Source: RGZA01 sp964568585 (lineage in GTDB: Bacteria > Pseudomonadota > Alphaproteobacteria > UBA9219 > RGZA01). From it: a stretch of 64,000 nucleotides of DNA. The first letter of the stretch is position 1; each line of letters opens with the position of its first letter. The stretch is taken from contig CAZMQI010000009.1 of NCBI GenBank assembly GCA_964568585.1, positions 12,755-76,754 on the forward strand, written 5' to 3'. Of this stretch, positions 52,752 through 60,632 are shown piece by piece. Position numbers and translations under genes: made by a program. The notes beneath the pieces are model-generated. The model was not told where the DNA came from. It worked only from the letters and a program-made list of their open reading frames with translations, and ran no database searches.

Positions 52752-53461
52752 TGAAGACCCCCAGCATTTCTTTCAAACCAAAACTATGGCCAACCATCGG
52801 TTCGATGCTGATGATTGTTGCATTAGTTTGGTTCGGTGTTTGGCAAATGCAGCGCGGCGAATGGAAAACAGCATTGATTGCAGAACGCGCCGCACGCCTT
52901 GCTGAAAAGCCGATGAAGCTGACACGATTGCCGGATGGTCCTGTTTCCAATCTCTATTACAGAGGGGCTTATGTGACTGCGCCCGTGAAGATTGCACGGC
53001 CTTATTATACTTTTTCGCATACCCCCGATCACGGCATCGGTTTCCAGCTGTATTTTCCTGAAACTTGGAATGATGATCGCTGGTTCATCCGTAAATCCGA
53101 TTTTTTGACGATGGCAGAATGGAAATCGGGCAGTTTCCGTTGGCCGACCAATGAACAACTTGCCAAAGAAGCGCCGCATGAACAATTGGGAATTTTTGTG
53201 CCATTGGAAGATGCTGCGAATTTCATCATCCTGAAGGAAATGGGTAATGAGCCCATCCGTTCATTGGATAAGGTGGAACCCGTCATATTCATGCCCATCT
53301 TTGAATGGGGAAGCGTTAAGCACGAGTTATTAAAATCACGTCTGCTTAATATCACCAATAACCATGCGACTTATTCGCTTACTTGGTTTTTGCTCGCCTT
53401 CGCGTTGTTCGTGATTTATGTTTCATCGCATATCAAAATTACCTTTAAAGACCCAGATTAA
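52751..53461 (+). CDS. surf1: SURF1-like oxidase assembly factor
   Basis: 236 residues, two transmembrane helices at the ends (about 14-32 and 205-226) flanking a periplasmic domain. Family signatures FGVWQMQRGEWK after helix 1 and NNHATYSLTWFLLAFALF at helix 2. Helps insert heme A into subunit I. Stop and start share a base with the DUF983 gene. Confidence 0.94.
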   Translation: MKTPSISFKPKLWPTIGSMLMIVALVWFGVWQMQRGEWKTALIAERAARLAEKPMKLTRLPDGPVSNLYYRGAYVTAPVKIARPYYTFSHTPDHGIGFQLYFPETWNDDRWFIRKSDFLTMAEWKSGSFRWPTNEQLAKEAPHEQLGIFVPLEDAANFIILKEMGNEPIRSLDKVEPVIFMPIFEWGSVKHELLKSRLLNITNNHATYSLTWFLLAFALFVIYVSSHIKITFKDPD

Positions 53462-53471
53462 GGACTAAGTG

Positions 53472-54857
53472 ATGCGTTATATCAGCACCAGAGGCGGCGA
53501 CGCCGTTCCGGATTTCGAAAGCGTTGTAGCCAGAGGGCTTGCCAGCGATGGCGGGCTGTTCGTGCCAGAAACATGGCCGCAATTCAGCGTGGATGAGATG
53601 CGTAAGCTCAGCGCCCTTTCCTATACGCAGTTGGCACAACGCATAATGCAGCCATTCATCGGCGATAGTCTGTCGGCGGGTGAACTCGCCGCATTGGTAC
53701 AGGATACGTATGCGGGTTTTAATCATCTGGATGTTGTGCCATTGACCAAGGTTGATGACAGGCTTTCACTGCTCGAACTATTCCATGGCACAACATTGGC
53801 ATTTAAAGATGTCGCCTTGCAATTCCTTGGCCGTGTCTTTGGCCATTTTGCGTATAAGCATGGCGGTGAAATGACCGTGATTGGTGCAACCTCCGGCGAT
53901 ACGGGTTCTGCTGCGATTGAAGGGTGTCGTGGTATTCCCGGCGTGAAGGTCATCATCCTTTACCCGCATAACCGTCCATCGGAAGTACAACGCCGCCAGA
54001 TGACTTGCGTGAATGCGCCGAATGTATTTGCGGTTGCCGTGGAAGGTTCCTTCGACGATTGTCAGGCGTTGGTCAAACAAGCTTTCAACAATCAGGAACT
54101 TCGTAAAAAGCACACGCTGACTGCGGTGAACTCCATCAACTGGGCGCGCATCTTGGCGCAGGTGGTTTATTATTTCTACGCAGGGTTAAAGGCTGGCGCG
54201 CTGGAAAAACCCGTCAACTTTGTGGTGCCAACCGGCAATTTTGGCAATGTCTTTGCTGGGCATGTGGCCAAGAAAATGGGCTTGCCCATTCACCGTCTGG
54301 TGATTGCTACCAATAAAAATGACAGCATGGCGAAATTCATTGAAACCGGGGTGATGACCACGGGCGTGGTGTCGCCAAGTCTATCGCCTAGCATGGATAT
54401 TCAAATCGCCAGCAATGCCGAACGCTATCTTTATGAATTACTGGGTTGTGATGGCAAGGAAGTCAAAGCAGCGATGCAGCAAATCGCAGCACATAAGGAT
54501 GTGCAATTATCACCCGCCGCGCATGCCGCATTGAAGAATGAATTCATGGCATCATCGGTAAACGATGAAGAAACCAAGGCAACCATCAAGGCTGTTTGGG
54601 AGAAATATCACATTCTGCTCGACCCGCACACTGCCGTGGGCGTGACGGTTGCAAATCGTTTCCGCGACCAGTTGCCGGGGCAGATCATCAGCCTTGCTTG
54701 CGCGCATCCTGCCAAGTTCCCTGAGATTGTGCGTGAGGTGACGGGGCAAAACCCGCCCTTGCCAGCTCATCTGGCTGACTTATATCAACGTCCAGAACGA
54801 TTCACCGTAATGCCGAATGATTATACGGCTTTTGTGAATTTTATCGAAACGCGCTAG
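53472..54857 (+). CDS. thrC: Threonine synthase
   Basis: 461 residues; PLP enzyme making threonine from O-phosphohomoserine. PLP lysine K112 in TTLAFKDVALQFLG, glycine-rich loop GATSGDTGSAAIEG and the PTGNFGNVFAG segment. ATG at 53472 has AAGGA at seven bases; a GTG one codon upstream is less likely. Follows the oxidase cluster, a known alphaproteobacterial order. Confidence 0.96.
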   Translation: MRYISTRGGDAVPDFESVVARGLASDGGLFVPETWPQFSVDEMRKLSALSYTQLAQRIMQPFIGDSLSAGELAALVQDTYAGFNHLDVVPLTKVDDRLSLLELFHGTTLAFKDVALQFLGRVFGHFAYKHGGEMTVIGATSGDTGSAAIEGCRGIPGVKVIILYPHNRPSEVQRRQMTCVNAPNVFAVAVEGSFDDCQALVKQAFNNQELRKKHTLTAVNSINWARILAQVVYYFYAGLKAGALEKPVNFVVPTGNFGNVFAGHVAKKMGLPIHRLVIATNKNDSMAKFIETGVMTTGVVSPSLSPSMDIQIASNAERYLYELLGCDGKEVKAAMQQIAAHKDVQLSPAAHAALKNEFMASSVNDEETKATIKAVWEKYHILLDPHTAVGVTVANRFRDQLPGQIISLACAHPAKFPEIVREVTGQNPPLPAHLADLYQRPERFTVMPNDYTAFVNFIETR

Positions 54858-54896
54858 TGTCCAGACATTGCGCTCGCGTTCAACCATAGGAAATAC

Positions 54897-56156
54897 ATGA
54901 CCATTCAAATAACCACACTGCCAAGCGGCTTGCGTGTTGTGACCGACACCATGGATAATGTCGAGACAGCATCGGTGGGGCTATGGGTGGGTGTGGGTAC
55001 CCGCCATGAGGAAGCAGCCGATAACGGCGTTGCCCATCTGGTTGAACATATGTTGTTCAAAGGCACTGCGCGCCGCAGCGCATTTGATATATCGGCAGAG
55101 ATGGAGAATGTTGGCGGGCATTTGAATGCCTACACAACGCGTGAAGCAACCGCGTATTACGCAAAAGTTTTAAAGCAAGATGTCGCGCTCGCCGCCGATA
55201 TTCTATGCGATATGGTGCAGAATGCCGCGCTGGATAATGGCGAATTAGACCGTGAACGTGGCGTCATCATTCAGGAAATCGGTCAGTCCATTGACCAGCC
55301 GGATGATATTTTATTCGATCATTTACAAAAAACGGCTTATCCGAATTCCGGTCTAGGCCGCCCGGTATTGGGTTCAGCCGATATCATCCGCAATCTGCCG
55401 CGTGACCGGCTGACCAATTATATCACCATCAATTATGCCGGCCCGCAGATGATTTTTGCAGCTGCTGGTGCCGTCAACCATGACGCCATGGTTGATTATG
55501 CGAATAAATACTTGAATAAAATTCCATCCGCATCAGCCACCAAAACCGATAAGGCCGAATTCCAAAGCGGTGATATGCGCGAGAACCGCGACATCGAACA
55601 ATTGCATATGGCGCTGGCATTCCAGAGTCTATCCTATATGGATAAAGATTATTTTGCACTCTCGGTGCTTTCCACATTGCTTGGCGGCGGCATGTCATCG
55701 CGCCTGTTTCAGGAAGTGCGTGAAAAGCGTGGCCTTGTCTACAGCATCTATTCCTTCGTTTCTGCTCACAAAGATGGCGGAAGCTTTGGGGTGTATGCTG
55801 GTACTGACCCGGATAAAATCAATGAATTGTTGCCGGTTGTTGCCGAACAGTTGCATCTGGTGACCAAAAATGTAACCAGCGAAGAATTGAACCGTGCCAA
55901 GGCACAATTGCGTTCATCGCTGTTCATGTCGCAAGAAAGCACCATGAGCCGTGCTGAAAAACTGGCATTTAATCAATTGATGTATAATCGCATCGTGCCC
56001 AATGCCGAAATTCTTGAACGCATCGAAGCGGTGACGCAGGCGGATATCCAACGTCTTGCCGCGCAGCTATTAAACAAAGCACCTGCCAGCGCGTTTGTTG
56101 GCCCATTGGGCAGTGTTCCGAACGAAGCTGCGATTGCCACAGCATTTAAATTATAG
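54897..56156 (+). CDS. M16 zinc peptidase (processing peptidase-like)
   Basis: 419 residues with the inverted zinc motif HLVEH (H47, E50, H51) and the distal acidic RERGVIIQEIGQ. The C-terminal half has the second M16 fold with the RY-like region ending GGGMSSRLFQEVREKRGLVYSI. Relative of mitochondrial processing peptidase beta. Thirty-nine bases after thrC; GNAT gene follows after six. Confidence 0.93.
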   Translation: MTIQITTLPSGLRVVTDTMDNVETASVGLWVGVGTRHEEAADNGVAHLVEHMLFKGTARRSAFDISAEMENVGGHLNAYTTREATAYYAKVLKQDVALAADILCDMVQNAALDNGELDRERGVIIQEIGQSIDQPDDILFDHLQKTAYPNSGLGRPVLGSADIIRNLPRDRLTNYITINYAGPQMIFAAAGAVNHDAMVDYANKYLNKIPSASATKTDKAEFQSGDMRENRDIEQLHMALAFQSLSYMDKDYFALSVLSTLLGGGMSSRLFQEVREKRGLVYSIYSFVSAHKDGGSFGVYAGTDPDKINELLPVVAEQLHLVTKNVTSEELNRAKAQLRSSLFMSQESTMSRAEKLAFNQLMYNRIVPNAEILERIEAVTQADIQRLAAQLLNKAPASAFVGPLGSVPNEAAIATAFKL

Positions 56157-56162
56157 GGCTGA

Positions 56163-56789
56163 ATGAGCGCGTTCCTGCAAACAATGCTGACGTTATTTGC
56201 AGGCGAACGAAACCGCCGCAGCCGTGTTTCATTCGATGTGGTGCTGGAAGGCAAAACCATCATACTGCGTATGCCTGATGTCGGCGATTGGCAGGAATGG
56301 ACCAAGCTTCGCCTGTTGAGTGCAAGTTTCCTTGTTCCGTGGGAACCGCTATGGCCAAAGGATGCCGTGACGCAAAGTTTTTACATGCGCCAATGGCGAC
56401 GTTTTACGCGGCGCTGGGTACAGGACCGTGAATATGCATTCCTGATTTTCCGCCGTGAAGACGGTGATATGGAAGGCGCGCTGCTTGGCGGCATCACCAT
56501 TACGGATATCAAGCGCAGCGTGTATCAAGTGGGGACACTTGGTTATTGGATGGGTGCGCCCTATGCCGGTAAAGGCGTGATGCGTGAAGCAATCTCCCTC
56601 ATCATGCCATTTGCATTCGATGAATTGGGGTTGCAACGTGTGGAAGCGACCGTGATGCCGGAGAATGAACGCAGTTTGCGGTTATTGCGCGGGCTGGGCT
56701 TTCGTGAAATCGGTCTTTCCAAACAGAACATGCAGATTGAAGGCGCGTGGCGCGATCAACTCATCTTCGAAAAAACCAATAAACCTTAA
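56163..56789 (+). CDS. GNAT acetyltransferase, RimJ-like
   Basis: 208 residues; an N-terminal extension of about 25 residues, then the GNAT fold with GTLGYWMGAPYAGKGVMREA (acetyl-CoA loop) and LGLQRVEATVMPENERSLRLLRGLGF, typical of ribosomal-protein N-acetyltransferases RimJ/RimL. Substrate not proven. Overlaps the stop of convergent ilvE by four bases. Confidence 0.9.
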   Translation: MSAFLQTMLTLFAGERNRRSRVSFDVVLEGKTIILRMPDVGDWQEWTKLRLLSASFLVPWEPLWPKDAVTQSFYMRQWRRFTRRWVQDREYAFLIFRREDGDMEGALLGGITITDIKRSVYQVGTLGYWMGAPYAGKGVMREAISLIMPFAFDELGLQRVEATVMPENERSLRLLRGLGFREIGLSKQNMQIEGAWRDQLIFEKTNKP

Positions 56790-57679
56790 GCCGCTTTTGC
56801 AACGGGTTTGCGTACTTCTGCGGAATAGGCTTCGGCCAATTTCTGCGTGATCGGGCCAACCTTGAAGCTCATTGCATCGATCAGGCCAACAGCGGTCACT
56901 TCGGCAGCGGTGCCGGTCAAGAACACTTCATCCGCGCCCTTTAATTCATCCGGCATAATGGTGCGTTCGATGACTTTGATATTCAGGCTACGTGCCAGAT
57001 CAATCACCGTGCGGCGGGTAATGCCGTTCAGGAAGCAATCAGGGGTAGGGGTGTGGATTTCGCCATTCTTCACCATGAAGAAATTCGCGCCCGTTGCTTC
57101 GGCAACATGGCCACGCCAATCGAGCATCAGCGCGTCATGGAATCCTGCGCGTTCGGCTTCGTGTTTGCCAAGTGTACAGATCGCATAAAGGTTGGAGGCC
57201 TTGGCGTGAACCGGTGCGGTTTCAGGGGAGGGGCGTTTCCATTTGCTCATGGTCAGGCGGATGCCCTTGGTTTTTGCTTCAGGATCGAAATAGCTGGGCC
57301 ATTCCCATACCGCAATCGCCACATGGATGGAATTCTTTTGGGCTGCAACGCCCATCATTTCACTGCCGCGCCATGCGATGGGACGAACATAGCCATCCAC
57401 AACCTTCTGGGTGCGGATAACATCCATCGTTGCATCTTCGAGTTGTTGCAGCGTGTAAGGGATGGTGTAGCCCATGGTTTCGGCGCTATCCAGCAGGCGC
57501 TGGGTATGTTCACGCAGTTTGAATACTTGACCGCCATAGACGCGTTCGCCTTCAAAGACCGCGCCAGCATAGTGAAGGGCATGGGTTAAGACGTGGACGT
57601 TAGCAGAGCGCCAATCAACCATTTGTCCGTCAAACCAGATTTTACCATCACGATCATGAAACGCTGCAGCCATTGTCAT
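56786..57679 (-). CDS. ilvE: Branched-chain amino acid aminotransferase
   Basis: 297 residues; class IV PLP fold. PLP lysine K160 in VHAKASNLY; substrate and cofactor residues in AVFEGERVYGG, EATGANFFMV and LNGITRRTVIDLA. Last step of Ile/Leu/Val synthesis. Convergent with the GNAT gene; recA and its terminator lie upstream. Confidence 0.95.
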   Translation of the reverse strand: MTMAAAFHDRDGKIWFDGQMVDWRSANVHVLTHALHYAGAVFEGERVYGGQVFKLREHTQRLLDSAETMGYTIPYTLQQLEDATMDVIRTQKVVDGYVRPIAWRGSEMMGVAAQKNSIHVAIAVWEWPSYFDPEAKTKGIRLTMSKWKRPSPETAPVHAKASNLYAICTLGKHEAERAGFHDALMLDWRGHVAEATGANFFMVKNGEIHTPTPDCFLNGITRRTVIDLARSLNIKVIERTIMPDELKGADEVFLTGTAAEVTAVGLIDAMSFKVGPITQKLAEAYSAEVRKPVAKAA

Positions 57680-57707
57680 CTATCCCGTCATCAACCCATT
57701 AATTGTT

Positions 57708-57739
57708 AAAAAAAGACCCCCTAACAATGCGCTAGGGGG
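57708..57739 (-). terminator. Rho-independent terminator of recA
   Basis: On the minus strand, CCCCCTA and TAGGGGG (57733-57739 and 57717-57723) pair around a nine-base loop and are followed by TCTTTTTTT. It lies about 45 bases after the recA stop. Confidence 0.85.
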
Positions 57740-57784
57740 CCCCAAAAAGTCAATTAAATGCTACTGGAGGATGCAAAAAAAGCT

Positions 57785-58849
57785 TTATTCGTCAGCATCT
57801 GCTGTGCTTGCAGCTTCGCCTTCCATCATGGCGCCTGCCACAAGACCAGCATTGGAGCGCACTTCGTTTTCAATGGCGTCTGCGATGGCTGGGTTTTCAC
57901 GCAGGAATTGTTTGCTGTTTTCACGGCCCTGACCGATGCGTTGGCCATCATAGGAGAACCATGCGCCGGATTTTTCAACGACTTCGGCTTTAACACCAAG
58001 ATCAATGAGCTCACCGAGCTTGGAAACGCCTTCGCCATACATGATGTCGAATTCAACAACACGGAATGGAGGTGCCATCTTGTTCTTCACGACCTTCACG
58101 CGGGTCTGGTTACCAACCACGGTTTCCTTGTCTTTAATCGCTCCGATGCGGCGGATGTCCAGACGAACCGATGCGTAGAATTTAAGTGCGTTACCGCCGG
58201 TAGTGGTTTCAGGGTTTCCGAACATCACGCCAATCTTCTGGCGGATCTGGTTGATGAAGATGACCATGCAGCGTGAACGGGAGATAGACGCGGTGAGTTT
58301 ACGTAATGCCTGGCTCATCAAGCGAGCTTGGAGACCCATATGGCTATCGCCCATTTCGCCTTCAATTTCAGCCTTTGGAACAAGAGCGGCGACGCTATCA
58401 ACCACCAGCACATCAATTGCGCCAGAGCGAACGAGTGTATCAACAATTTCCAAAGCTTGTTCGCCGGTATCAGGCTGGGAGATAAGTAGCTCATCGATAT
58501 TCACTCCAAGTTTTTTTGCATAGGATGGATCAAGCGCATGTTCGGCATCCACGAACGCACAGGTGCCGCCCATTTTCTGGGATTGTGCAAGTACATGCAG
58601 CGCAAGGGTGGTCTTACCCGAGCTTTCCGGGCCATAGATTTCAACGATACGGCCACGTGGCAACCCACCAATACCAAGTGCAATATCAAGGCCAAGCGAA
58701 CCGGTGGAGATGGTTTCAATATCGATGGATTCACGGGTGCCGAGCTTCATTACGGAGCCTTTGCCGAATGCGCGTTCAATCTGGGTCATCGCAGCATCGA
58801 GTGCCTTTTGCTTTTCGGCGCTCATTTCTTTGACGGCAGGCTGGCTCAT
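57785..58849 (-). CDS. recA: Recombinase RecA
   Basis: 354 residues from the ATG at 58849. Walker A GPESSGKT (residues 73-80), Walker B region LVVDSVAAL, and loops L1/L2 (MGLQARLMSQALRKL, FGNPETTTGG). Filament-forming strand exchange protein and LexA coprotease. An ATG at 58909 with GGAG six bases upstream would add 20 residues; 58849 has AAAGGTG and gives the usual family length. An SOS operator lies 88-165 bases upstream. Confidence 0.96.
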   Translation of the reverse strand: MSQPAVKEMSAEKQKALDAAMTQIERAFGKGSVMKLGTRESIDIETISTGSLGLDIALGIGGLPRGRIVEIYGPESSGKTTLALHVLAQSQKMGGTCAFVDAEHALDPSYAKKLGVNIDELLISQPDTGEQALEIVDTLVRSGAIDVLVVDSVAALVPKAEIEGEMGDSHMGLQARLMSQALRKLTASISRSRCMVIFINQIRQKIGVMFGNPETTTGGNALKFYASVRLDIRRIGAIKDKETVVGNQTRVKVVKNKMAPPFRVVEFDIMYGEGVSKLGELIDLGVKAEVVEKSGAWFSYDGQRIGQGRENSKQFLRENPAIADAIENEVRSNAGLVAGAMMEGEAASTADADE

Positions 58850-59223
58850 TGTGTCACCTTTTTCATTCTGGATTACGCGTAACGGGGCATTGGCTTTAGG
58901 ATTAGACATAGGGGACTCCATTTAGGTAAAGGGATTTTCGTCAGGACCATTCAATAAGTATGCATATCATTATTCATGGTTTGTTCTTGTTTGCAAGTTC
59001 TATTTTTGTTCTTTTTGTGGATTGATTCCACAGTGTCTTTTTGGTGCAGGTTTGGCTGAAAGTTCAGACATCAATACTGTGGTTAACTCGGAAAAAACTC
59101 TATATATGCCTTAAAACAAAGGAAAATATTGTTACGAGTAATAAACGTTAACCAAGAAATTAAATAAAAGTTTAAATACTTTCGCGTACTCTGGGTCTAT
59201 CAACCAATTTATAGGGTGGCGCT
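58850..59223. promoter_or_regulatory. Divergent region between recA and the small orphan genes
   Basis: AT-rich stretch of about 310-370 bases depending on the recA start. Carries the LexA box (58997-59011) and, nearer the plus-strand genes, several TTAA words (including TTAACCA at 59147-59153). No gene is visible. Confidence 0.5.
58997..59011 (-). promoter_or_regulatory. LexA (SOS) operator of recA
   Basis: Minus-strand GAAC-N7-GAAC (GTTC-N7-GTTC on plus), exactly the direct-repeat LexA box of alphaproteobacteria, about 88 bases before the longer recA start. No LexA gene in the window. Confidence 0.75.
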
Positions 59224-59424
59224 ATGTCATTTGCAGATGCAATCAGAGAAAAAGTTCAAACCGATGGCGTATTGGCACGTTCTGTTGAACGTGGCTCATC
59301 CGGCGGCCTTGAGAATTTCGCGTCTGTAAAACCGTTTGATGCACCAAAGATGGTCGCCGCGATGTTCGATGCGCCGCGCCGTCCCGGTATCGCCGTGGAT
59401 GCGCCACAGTATAACAACGGATAA
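59224..59424 (+). CDS. Small orphan protein, unknown
   Basis: 66 residues without signal or membrane helix: amphipathic N-terminus (ADAIREKVQ), a Ser/Gly turn, and a C-terminal half with two similar DAPKM/DAPRR/DAPQ pieces (three DAP words). AGGGTGG five bases before the ATG supports translation. I do not recognise it. Eight bases before a second small gene. Confidence 0.5.
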   Translation: MSFADAIREKVQTDGVLARSVERGSSGGLENFASVKPFDAPKMVAAMFDAPRRPGIAVDAPQYNNG

Positions 59425-59432
59425 GCAGCGTT

Positions 59433-59753
59433 ATGATGACGTCACGCAAAGACGAGTATAGCACGATTGGCGTATCGCAAGATGAAATTGCGGTGCGTCC
59501 TGTGCGCGTCATCGATGTGGCGTATGAGAACCAATGTTTCTCCGACAACTCCCTCAGCATCACGGAAATGGTATGGTCGTATGATTTTTATGGTATCGCT
59601 GTGTTTGATTACGGCTATTTCGGTGACGACTATGCGTATAAAGGCTCAGGCGGCAGAGGTGAAGGTGCGGGCGGCGGCTATAAAGTAGTCAACTCCGTGA
59701 AACCTTCCGCCCCATCGCCTTATCAAGGCGCAGCAGGCGGCGGCGCAGGATAG
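59433..59753 (+). CDS. Small Gly/Tyr-rich orphan protein, unknown
   Basis: 106 residues: charged N-terminus, an aromatic region rich in Tyr, Phe and Asp (SYDFYGIAVFDYGYFGDDYAY), then a Gly/Ala/Ser-rich disordered tail ending AAGGGAG. No signal peptide. Weak ribosome binding site, so possibly coupled to the gene eight bases upstream. Family unknown. Confidence 0.45.
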   Translation: MMTSRKDEYSTIGVSQDEIAVRPVRVIDVAYENQCFSDNSLSITEMVWSYDFYGIAVFDYGYFGDDYAYKGSGGRGEGAGGGYKVVNSVKPSAPSPYQGAAGGGAG

Positions 59754-59873
59754 TTTTTCTGATATTTCAAAAATTTTCTTATCGCTCTCACGCTAATTGA
59801 TTTTAGTGCGGAGTTGTTGCTGTTTAAGTATATTGAATAGCAGTTATCGTTGACGGACTAAGTTGAAAAATGG

Positions 59874-60593
59874 TCATAATCTATGTCTGTCCGCATGAAA
59901 TGATTTGATTAAGGTTATGATGCCAAGATCCATATCTACAATTTCAGACATTGTGCCGTAGTATGGTAGGTAAGAGACTGTATTGCCGTCATCAAGCGGC
60001 TCACCGTAATTGGCACACCCGACCGATAATGATGTCCCAACGGCTCTGTGATCACACCGAACGAAGATATTCTGCTCGCTTGATGTAAATCTGAACACTT
60101 CATCCTTGCCGCTATTTATCTCCCTCTCATAACGGGTTACGCCGTTAGGTAAATGTTCACTGCTGTAAGCCTGCCCTTTTATGTGATTTTCGAATTCTTC
60201 ATCTCTTGTCAATCGACCACGCCCTTGAATCCAAAATTCAATGAATGTGCATGAATCTGGCTTGAATTTTCGTGTTTGAAAGCAGTCCTTGTTGCTTTCA
60301 GTTGAAGGCTCAAAACCCGGATAGGTTACCCGAAAGCGCGGAATACTTTTTCCGGCGGTATCTGGATTGATAAGATAATTTCTTGGAACACGATATTTTA
60401 CCGAACCCACATTAAATTCCACTAGTGTGGTTGAATAATCATCCATGCTCTTTGCTTTATACTTAATAGCTGATGCATTTTTTTCTGCAGCGCTATTTGA
60501 TTCTACCGGATTGCCCAGCGCCCATGCTGGCGTAGTGACAACCACACACAACACAAAAACCAGCAGCGTGAGAAATTCAGCAAATATCTTCAT
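59874..60593 (-). CDS. Exported protein of unknown function
   Basis: 239 residues with a clear signal peptide (about 1-26, PAWA). The mature protein is a mixed globular domain with four cysteines (DCFQT, DSCTF, RCDHR, GCANY) and ends in YGTMSEIVDMDLGIITLIKSF. The N-terminal EFNVGSVKYRVPRNYL and the terminal half recall small periplasmic proteins of unknown function, some named as immunity-like. No effector gene is nearby. AAGGAATG overlaps the start region. By eye more AT-rich than its neighbours. Confidence 0.55.
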   Translation of the reverse strand: MKIFAEFLTLLVFVLCVVVTTPAWALGNPVESNSAAEKNASAIKYKAKSMDDYSTTLVEFNVGSVKYRVPRNYLINPDTAGKSIPRFRVTYPGFEPSTESNKDCFQTRKFKPDSCTFIEFWIQGRGRLTRDEEFENHIKGQAYSSEHLPNGVTRYEREINSGKDEVFRFTSSEQNIFVRCDHRAVGTSLSVGCANYGEPLDDGNTVSYLPYYGTMSEIVDMDLGIITLIKSFHADRHRL

Positions 60594-60632
60594 TCCTTGA
60601 ACTCCAATGCAGAATTGAAATGGGAAAGAACT

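Noticed and set aside
58982..59000. GTTC-N10-GTTC next to the recA SOS box
   Set aside because: The spacing does not match LexA boxes; only the N7 pair at 58997-59011 fits.
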